From: Caulobacterales bacterium | GTDB taxonomy: Bacteria; Pseudomonadota; Alphaproteobacteria; Caulobacterales; Caulobacteraceae | Reading direction: 5' to 3' | Assembly: GCA_017302105.1 (NCBI GenBank) | Contig: JAFLCS010000001.1 | Coordinates: 62,001-126,000, forward strand | Length of the DNA stretch: 64,000 nucleotides | Part shown: positions 58,871-64,000 of the stretch, one piece after another | How positions within the stretch are numbered: the first letter of the stretch is position 1 | How the letters are laid out: every line of letters starts with the position of its first letter | Notes under the pieces: model-generated | What the model was told of the DNA's origin: nothing | The model's database searches: none | The model's input: only the letters and a program-made list of their open reading frames with translations | Made by a program: the position numbers and the translations under genes

Positions 58871-60163
58871 CTAGTCGACCCAGTCCCGCTTGAGGTTGCG
58901 CGCCGCCAGCATCAGGAGCACCGCCGCGATCAGATAGAAGGCGCCGCCCGAATAGATGGCCCAGCGGATCGACTCATCGCCGAACTGCGGTCGCAGCAGG
59001 TCCGAGGCGAAGCCGAAATAATAGGTGCCCAGAGCGATGCCGACGAGATTGTTGATCAGCAAAAACAAGGCCGACGCCGTCGATCGCATCGAAGCGGGGG
59101 CCAGATGCTGGACCGCCGTAACGATCGGACCCAGCCAGGCCAGGTTCAGAGCCGTCGGCACCAGAAACAGCGGGAAGGCCAAGGCCAGGCTCGGCGCGTT
59201 CAGCGACAGATAGAAGAACGGCAGGGCCACCAGAAAGGCGATGGCCGGCACCATCGGATAGGCCGCCTTGGAGCGTCCGCCGAAACGGTCGGCCAGAAAG
59301 CCGCCGGCGAAGATGCCGATCATGCCGCCGACCAGGGTGATGGCGCTGTAGTAGATCGAGGTCTCGGTCAGGGTCAGGCCCAGGCTGCGCTGGAAGAAGG
59401 TCGGCAGCCAGAAGGCCACGCCATAGCCGCACACCGACGACGAAGCCGCCCCGAACGCTAGGAGCCAGAAGCTGGGCTTGGGCAGGACCGTCTTGAGCAC
59501 CTCGCCGAACGGCGGGGCCTTGGGCCGGGCCTCAGGCGGCGGCGCGCCCTCGGGCCGGTCCAGCCCGCCACGCACCGGGTCCTTGACCATCAGCTTGAAG
59601 ACCGGCGCGATGACCAGGCCGGCCACCCCGACAACGATAAAGGCCGTGCGCCAGTTGATCTGAGCCGCGATCAGTCCGCCCAGCAGAATGCCCAGCGCCA
59701 TGCCGATCGGAATGCCGAACGAAAAGGCGGCCAGCGCCCGCGCCCGCTGGCGCGGCGGGAAATAGTCCGCGATCAGCGAATAGGCCGGGGCCACGCCGCC
59801 GGCCTCGCCGACGCCCACACCCATGCGCATCAGAAACAGGCTCCAGAACGAGCCGGCGTAGCCGCAGGCCACGGTAAAGCCGCTCCATACCGTCAGGGCC
59901 GTGGTCATGATCCACGACCGGCTGACCCGGTCGGCCAGCCAGGCGATCGGAATGCCCAGGATGGAATACAGAGCCGCAAAAGCGATGCCGCCCATCACCC
60001 CGACCTGGGTATCGGTTAGGCCCAGCTCGACCTGGATCGAATCCTTGAGGATCCCCAGAATCTGTCGATCCAGGAAGTTGAAGGTGTAGACGATGATCAG
60101 CAGCGTCAGAACGACGTAGCGATAGCCCGGCTTGAGCGCGGGATTGGCGGCGGCGTCCGACAT
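58871..60163 (-). CDS. MFS transporter, spinster type
   Basis: 430 residues, twelve membrane helices. The loop between helices 2 and 3 reads GIPIAWLADRVSRSW, and FNFLDRQILGILKDSIQVEL near the N-terminus is typical of the spinster-like proton-coupled exporters common in Caulobacterales and sphingomonads. GGGAGGATCAG is directly before the ATG. It follows the TonB receptor gene on the same strand after a terminator, and may handle the same compound. Confidence 0.92.
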   Translation of the reverse strand: MSDAAANPALKPGYRYVVLTLLIIVYTFNFLDRQILGILKDSIQVELGLTDTQVGVMGGIAFAALYSILGIPIAWLADRVSRSWIMTTALTVWSGFTVACGYAGSFWSLFLMRMGVGVGEAGGVAPAYSLIADYFPPRQRARALAAFSFGIPIGMALGILLGGLIAAQINWRTAFIVVGVAGLVIAPVFKLMVKDPVRGGLDRPEGAPPPEARPKAPPFGEVLKTVLPKPSFWLLAFGAASSSVCGYGVAFWLPTFFQRSLGLTLTETSIYYSAITLVGGMIGIFAGGFLADRFGGRSKAAYPMVPAIAFLVALPFFYLSLNAPSLALAFPLFLVPTALNLAWLGPIVTAVQHLAPASMRSTASALFLLINNLVGIALGTYYFGFASDLLRPQFGDESIRWAIYSGGAFYLIAAVLLMLAARNLKRDWVD

Positions 60164-60237
60164 CTGATCCTCCCCGATAGTGTCGCGGCGAACCCTAGGT
60201 CGATCCGTCTGTGACGCAACGAAAAAGGGCTGTTCTG

Positions 60238-60277
60238 AATAAAGAAAACCCCGGTCGCTGTCCGACGACCGGGGTTC
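60238..60277 (-). terminator. Intrinsic terminator after the TonB receptor
   Basis: On the minus strand AACCCCGGTCG and CGACCGGGGTT form a perfect 11-base stem with an 8-base loop, followed by TTTCTTTA. It is 23 bases past the receptor stop, so the receptor gene is transcribed separately from the MFS gene. Confidence 0.88.
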
Positions 60278-60300
60278 AAAGGCTCAGGAGTTTACCAGGA

Positions 60301-62511
60301 TCAGTACCGGGCCGTCAGCGTGAACGAGAAGGTCCGCGGCGGGCCATAGAAGGCGCTGATCGAGTTGTTGAAGGTCGCGCCCGGGAAGCTGTAGCCCCCC
60401 ACGCGATAGGTCTCATCGGTCAGGTTGCGACCATTGAAGCCCAGCGAGAAGTGACCATTCGGCGAATCCCACACCGCCGCCAGATCAACAAGGGTATAGC
60501 CGTCCTGGTCGAGGATCGGGTCCGCCGCCTCAAACAGGTGGTACGATGACCGGTACGAGAGCGACGGCGTGATCGCCAACTCGCCACCGAAGACGTTCGG
60601 CTGGGTCCAGGTCGCGCCCAGGAAGACGGAATGCTCCGGCGAGTTCTGGAAGACGCGCGTGCTCGAAATATCGACCGGCGAGCCCGTCACGAAGGTGATG
60701 AATTCGTCGAACTCGGCATGAAGATAGCCGTACGACAGGAAGGCCGTCAGGTTGTCGGTCAGGAAGGCCGTCGCTTCCAGTTCGGCCCCGTAGATGGTCG
60801 AGGAACCGACGTTGTCGACGATCGAGGCGATGCCGGTCGCCGGCAGGGTCGCAACGACCTGGCTGGTGATCTGCTGATCCTCATAGGCTGAGTAGAATGC
60901 GGCCGACGAGAACTGGATCATGTTGCCGAGGTTGCCCTTCAGCCCGACCTCAAAGGTATCGACGATTTCGGGGTCGTAGCCATTGACCGTCTGCGGGGTC
61001 AGGAAGGCATCGCCGCGCATATCCCAGCCACCCGACTTGAAGCCCTGCGAATAGGACGCATAGCCCGTCAGGTCGTCAGTGAAGTCGTAGGTCGCCGAAA
61101 CCCGAGGCGTGAACCGCTCGAACGTCTCGGATGCCGTATAGTCGGTCCGGGTCGCAAAGACCGGGCGCACCGTACCGCCGGTCAACGGCGAGCGCGTCGC
61201 ACCGAGGAAGAAGGCGCGGTAAACGTCACCGGTCTTGTCGTCCTGGGTCCAGCGACCGCCGACCGACACTTCCAGGCGGTCGGTCAGTTCATACGAGAAG
61301 TCACCGAAGACCGACCAGGAGGTCGTGTCGACCGAGCCGGCGGCGGCAATGACGACGCCCAGGTTACCGGCGATGGTGTCGAACACACCCGCCGCCGTGG
61401 AGTCCAGGTAGTAGATCCCAGCCACGCCAGACCAGCGGTCGCCTTCAAACAGTGCCTGGAATTCCTGGCTGAACTGATTGTCCGAGTAGATAGCCGGAAC
61501 GTCCAGATACGGCAGCGGCGTCTGGTCGAAGTCGATGACGGTCGCGGTGTCGCCGCGGCGGCTCGCCGTAATGGACCGCAGGGTCAGCCAGTTATTGACG
61601 GTCCAGTCACCCGTCAGGGACATCCCCTCAGTGACAACGCGCTGCTCGCCGGTCAGGCCCGCCTGGGTATCATAGACATTGGCTGGGGGCGTGTAGCCGC
61701 CAATGGTCGAGTTCACCTCACGGTGGCCGTGACGCGGATTGGAATCATCATCGACGCGGTCGTAGGCGAGACGGAAGAACAGATCGTCGGTCGGGGTCCA
61801 TTCGGCCGACAGACGCCAGCCGGTGACATCGCGATCATACTGGTCAAGACCGGTGGTAGTGTTCTCGCCGAAGCCGTCGCGGGTATAGCGCGCAAAGGCC
61901 GCACCGACCGCAAGGGTGTCCGAAACCGGTGCACCGGCCGAAACGACCACGTCCGCCTGGCGGTAGGAGCCCAGCGTCGCCGAGGCTTCAAATTCCGGCG
62001 TCTGGCCGATGCGGTCCGTCACATATTTGATCGCACCGCCGATGGTGTTGCGACCGTACAGCGTGCCCTGCGGACCGCGCAGAACCTCGATCCGGTTGAT
62101 GTCGAAAATGTCGAGCACCGCGCCCTGCGGGCGGGCGACATAGACGTCGTCAATATAAAGACCAACGCCCGGCTCAAAACCCCAAAGCGGATCTTGCTGG
62201 CCGACGCCGCGGATGAAGGAGATCAGAGTCGAGTTGGAGCCACGAGCCACCTGGACCGTGGCATTCGGCGTCTGCTGCTGCAGGGCCGTGATGTCGGTGG
62301 CGCCGGTCTGCTCCAGACGCTCGGCGCCCAGCGAGGTCACCGCGATCGGCACATCCTGCAGAACTTCCTCACGGCGACGCGCTGTGACGATGACGTCATC
62401 GACCTGAGCGGCGTCATCCGACGCGGGCTGGGCCTCCTGAGCCAGAGCACCGACGCTCATGGCACTCCAGGCGGCACCGACCATAAGGGCGGCGCGGGCA
62501 AATCTCTTCAT
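60301..62511 (-). CDS. TonB-dependent outer-membrane receptor
   Basis: 736 residues: signal peptide (1-24, ending GALAQ), TonB box-like DDVIVTARRREE, plug domain with QDVPIAVTSL and IEVLRGPQGTLYGRN, barrel ending in SFTLTARY. The plug motifs place it with the large Caulobacter/Sphingomonas receptor group that imports sugars, aromatic compounds or lipids rather than siderophores. It is divergent from a TetR regulator with a 7-base inverted repeat between them, so it is probably TetR-controlled. Substrate unknown. Confidence 0.94.
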   Translation of the reverse strand: MKRFARAALMVGAAWSAMSVGALAQEAQPASDDAAQVDDVIVTARRREEVLQDVPIAVTSLGAERLEQTGATDITALQQQTPNATVQVARGSNSTLISFIRGVGQQDPLWGFEPGVGLYIDDVYVARPQGAVLDIFDINRIEVLRGPQGTLYGRNTIGGAIKYVTDRIGQTPEFEASATLGSYRQADVVVSAGAPVSDTLAVGAAFARYTRDGFGENTTTGLDQYDRDVTGWRLSAEWTPTDDLFFRLAYDRVDDDSNPRHGHREVNSTIGGYTPPANVYDTQAGLTGEQRVVTEGMSLTGDWTVNNWLTLRSITASRRGDTATVIDFDQTPLPYLDVPAIYSDNQFSQEFQALFEGDRWSGVAGIYYLDSTAAGVFDTIAGNLGVVIAAAGSVDTTSWSVFGDFSYELTDRLEVSVGGRWTQDDKTGDVYRAFFLGATRSPLTGGTVRPVFATRTDYTASETFERFTPRVSATYDFTDDLTGYASYSQGFKSGGWDMRGDAFLTPQTVNGYDPEIVDTFEVGLKGNLGNMIQFSSAAFYSAYEDQQITSQVVATLPATGIASIVDNVGSSTIYGAELEATAFLTDNLTAFLSYGYLHAEFDEFITFVTGSPVDISSTRVFQNSPEHSVFLGATWTQPNVFGGELAITPSLSYRSSYHLFEAADPILDQDGYTLVDLAAVWDSPNGHFSLGFNGRNLTDETYRVGGYSFPGATFNNSISAFYGPPRTFSFTLTARY

Positions 62512-62555
62512 GGCTGTCTCCCGACTGCGTTTCCGTCGCGCTGATGTTTTATTCA

Positions 62556-62585
62556 GCGTTCAATGATTTTTTGGAAGGTGAACGC
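62556..62585. promoter_or_regulatory. Inverted repeat between TonB receptor and TetR genes
   Basis: GCGTTCA (62556-62562) and TGAACGC (62579-62585) are a perfect 7-base inverted repeat with a 16-base spacer, centred in the 185-base divergent region. Both arms are flanked by ATTCAG (62551 and 62588). Size and position suit a TetR operator controlling both genes. Confidence 0.5.
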
Positions 62586-62696
62586 AATTCAGTTAGCTGT
62601 CAAACGGCTCCGCGTGGCTGCCGTGACGTAAGGCTCGGGCTGTGGCGGAATTGCCGATCTTGGTCCGGGGACGGCACCCCGTTAGGGTGACGATTC

Positions 62697-63407
62697 ATGG
62701 CGACCCGTTCCGCGACCCCTGCCCCCCCAGCCAAGCCCGCCCGCCGGGGCCGTCCGCCCAAGGCGCGGGCCGGCGGCGATACGCGCGATTCCATCCTGGA
62801 TGCCGCCGAGGATCTGTTTTCCAAGCACGGCTTCTATGGGGTCACGATCCGAGAGGTGGCGCGCGAGGCCGGGGTCGATACCGCCCTGGTCCACTACTAT
62901 TTCGGGGCCAAGCGCGATCTTTTCGATGCGGTGTTCCTGCGTCGTGCCGAGATCTGGAACAATGAACGGGTCGACGCCATCAACCGCTACGCCGCCGGTG
63001 CCGGTTCCGACATGACGCTCGAGGGCCTCTTGGAGGCCTTTCTGCGCCCCCCGTTCGATTGGTCGCTCAAGGGTGGGCCGGGCTGGAAGCACTATTCGGC
63101 CCTGGTCGCCCAGACCAACGCCAATCCGACCTTCGGCGGCGAGACCATGGCGCGCTATTTCGATCCGGCGATCCGGCGGCTGATGGAACTGCTCAAACAG
63201 GTGCTGCCGGGCGCGCGCGAAGTCGATCTGTACTGGAGCTATCATATGCTATCGGGTGCCCTCACCCTGACTCTGGGTGAAACGGGCCGGCTGGACCGAC
63301 TGTCGGGCGGTGTAGCGCGATCCGGGGATCTGCAAACCGCGGGCGATTATATGGTTCAGTTCGCCGCCGCCGGCTTTCGCGCCTGCTGTCCGCCGCCGGC
63401 TAAATGA
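62697..63407 (+). CDS. TetR/AcrR family transcriptional regulator
   Basis: 236 residues. A basic Pro/Ala-rich leader (1-27) precedes the TetR HTH domain: SILDAAEDLFSKHGFYGVTI, REVAREAGVDTALVHYYFG and AKRDLFDAVFLRR. The C-terminal ligand domain is all helical and of the type with YWSYHMLSGALTLTLGETGR. It likely represses itself and the divergent TonB receptor. The stop overlaps the LytTR gene by ATGA. Confidence 0.94.
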   Translation: MATRSATPAPPAKPARRGRPPKARAGGDTRDSILDAAEDLFSKHGFYGVTIREVAREAGVDTALVHYYFGAKRDLFDAVFLRRAEIWNNERVDAINRYAAGAGSDMTLEGLLEAFLRPPFDWSLKGGPGWKHYSALVAQTNANPTFGGETMARYFDPAIRRLMELLKQVLPGAREVDLYWSYHMLSGALTLTLGETGRLDRLSGGVARSGDLQTAGDYMVQFAAAGFRACCPPPAK

Positions 63408-64000
63408 GACCCTCGACGCGCGACTCGCTGATCTCCTGGGCCAGGGGTCTGGGCGCGGCGGTGGCCGTGGGACTGTTCCTGGCGATCTCCGGCGCCTTCG
63501 GCTCGGCCGAAGCGCCTCTAACCTGGCGGCTGGCCTATTGGGTGCCGATGATGCTGGTCGGCGCCGTGATCGGCAGCGCCGTCTCCAACGTCTTCACCTC
63601 CTGGGCCGCCATGGACGAACGGCCCCTGCTGCGCGGCCTGTTGATGAGCCTGGCCATGACGGTCCCGATCACCCTGGTGGTCTGGGCCGCCGACACCCTC
63701 TTTTCCGGCCGACCCTGGCGGCCGGCGGACATCTCCCACTATCTGGGGTCGGTGTATCTGATCTGCGCGGCGATGACGGTGCTGGTCCATCTGCTGGATC
63801 GCCCGATCGAGACCCATGCCGCTGCGCCCGAGGCCGCCCCGCCCAGCTTCCTGGATCGGCTGCCGATCAAGCTGAAAGGCGCGGCCATTCATGCGGTGGA
63901 ATCCGAGGACCATTATCTGCGCGTTCACACCGACCGGGGTTCAGACCTGATCCTGATGCGGCTGTCCGATGCCGTGGCCGAGCTGGAAGGGCTGGAAGGC
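63404..64000 (+). CDS. Membrane-anchored LytTR DNA-binding protein (cut by window edge)
   Basis: 199 residues are visible, and the gene continues past 64000. Four membrane helices (about 11-30, 40-62, 75-95, 108-125) precede a linker and the start of a LytTR domain (from about 148): IHAVESEDHYLRVHTDRGSD and LMRLSDAVAELEG match its beta strands. Membrane-LytTR proteins are transcription factors common in Caulobacterales. Its start overlaps the TetR stop by ATGA, so the two regulators are co-expressed. Confidence 0.88.
   Translation, partial: MRPSTRDSLISWARGLGAAVAVGLFLAISGAFGSAEAPLTWRLAYWVPMMLVGAVIGSAVSNVFTSWAAMDERPLLRGLLMSLAMTVPITLVVWAADTLFSGRPWRPADISHYLGSVYLICAAMTVLVHLLDRPIETHAAAPEAAPPSFLDRLPIKLKGAAIHAVESEDHYLRVHTDRGSDLILMRLSDAVAELEGLEG

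Overview
The window reads as chromosome of an alphaproteobacterium of the order Caulobacterales, most like Brevundimonas. The evidence is the high GC content, a PodJ-like polarity protein with a CtrA-type box beside it, an aa3 cytochrome oxidase cluster in the alphaproteobacterial order (ctaC-ctaD-ctaB-coxF-ctaG-coxC-SURF1-M16 peptidase-GNAT), TonB-dependent receptors used as nutrient transporters, and a spinster-type MFS/TonB receptor/TetR group. Gene density is very high, most neighbours overlap by ATGA, and no gap exceeds about 285 bases. I saw no tRNA, rRNA, CRISPR array, insertion sequence or prophage gene. The species assignment is inference.

Layout. 1-8.5 kb: a cut-off ArnT-like glycosyltransferase, a DNA-repair pair (ligase-associated DEXH helicase and PdeM), a TauE/SafE permease with its TIGR02186 partner, the PodJ-like protein and a small membrane protein. 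8.7-12.7 kb: argD-argF behind a hairpin leader, an M28 peptidase and an ABC-2 permease. 12.7-23.1 kb: a GGDEF/EAL protein, GNAT, a lipoprotein and an M16 peptidase, running into the complete ctaC-SURF1 cluster, all on the minus strand. 23.3-26.5 kb: a PadR-DUF1700-GIN-domain operon and tldD. 26.5-29.3 kb: a response regulator/HEAT-repeat/processive glycosyltransferase operon, the least explained unit here. 29.5-40.4 kb: argG, a membrane-anchored AraC regulator divergent from a DUF2306 protein, a sorbosone-dehydrogenase-like protein, LysE exporter, rlmN, a GST, fabI, two secreted unknowns and a Na+/H+ antiporter.

40.5-49.2 kb: two metal-transport genes, each preceded by a Zur-box-like palindrome, a 2Fe-2S ferredoxin, a TonB receptor divergent from a beta-propeller phytase, typA, and a YeiH-family permease. 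49.3-58.6 kb: a Bcr/CflA exporter, then the TCA-cycle genes sucC-sucD-sucA-sucB on the minus strand, interleaved with three small envelope proteins. 58.9-64 kb: a spinster MFS transporter and a TonB receptor divergent from a TetR regulator, followed by a membrane LytTR protein cut by the right edge.

Functional themes: arginine synthesis (argD, argF, argG), aerobic respiration with its haem O synthesis and copper assembly factors, the 2-oxoglutarate-to-succinate half of the TCA cycle, zinc or other divalent metal handling, and outer-membrane scavenging (phytate and one unknown substrate). The strongest leads for something undescribed are the response regulator-HEAT-glycosyltransferase operon, the paired Zur-like boxes, the hairpin leader of argDF, and an antiporter whose likely start codon is CTG.
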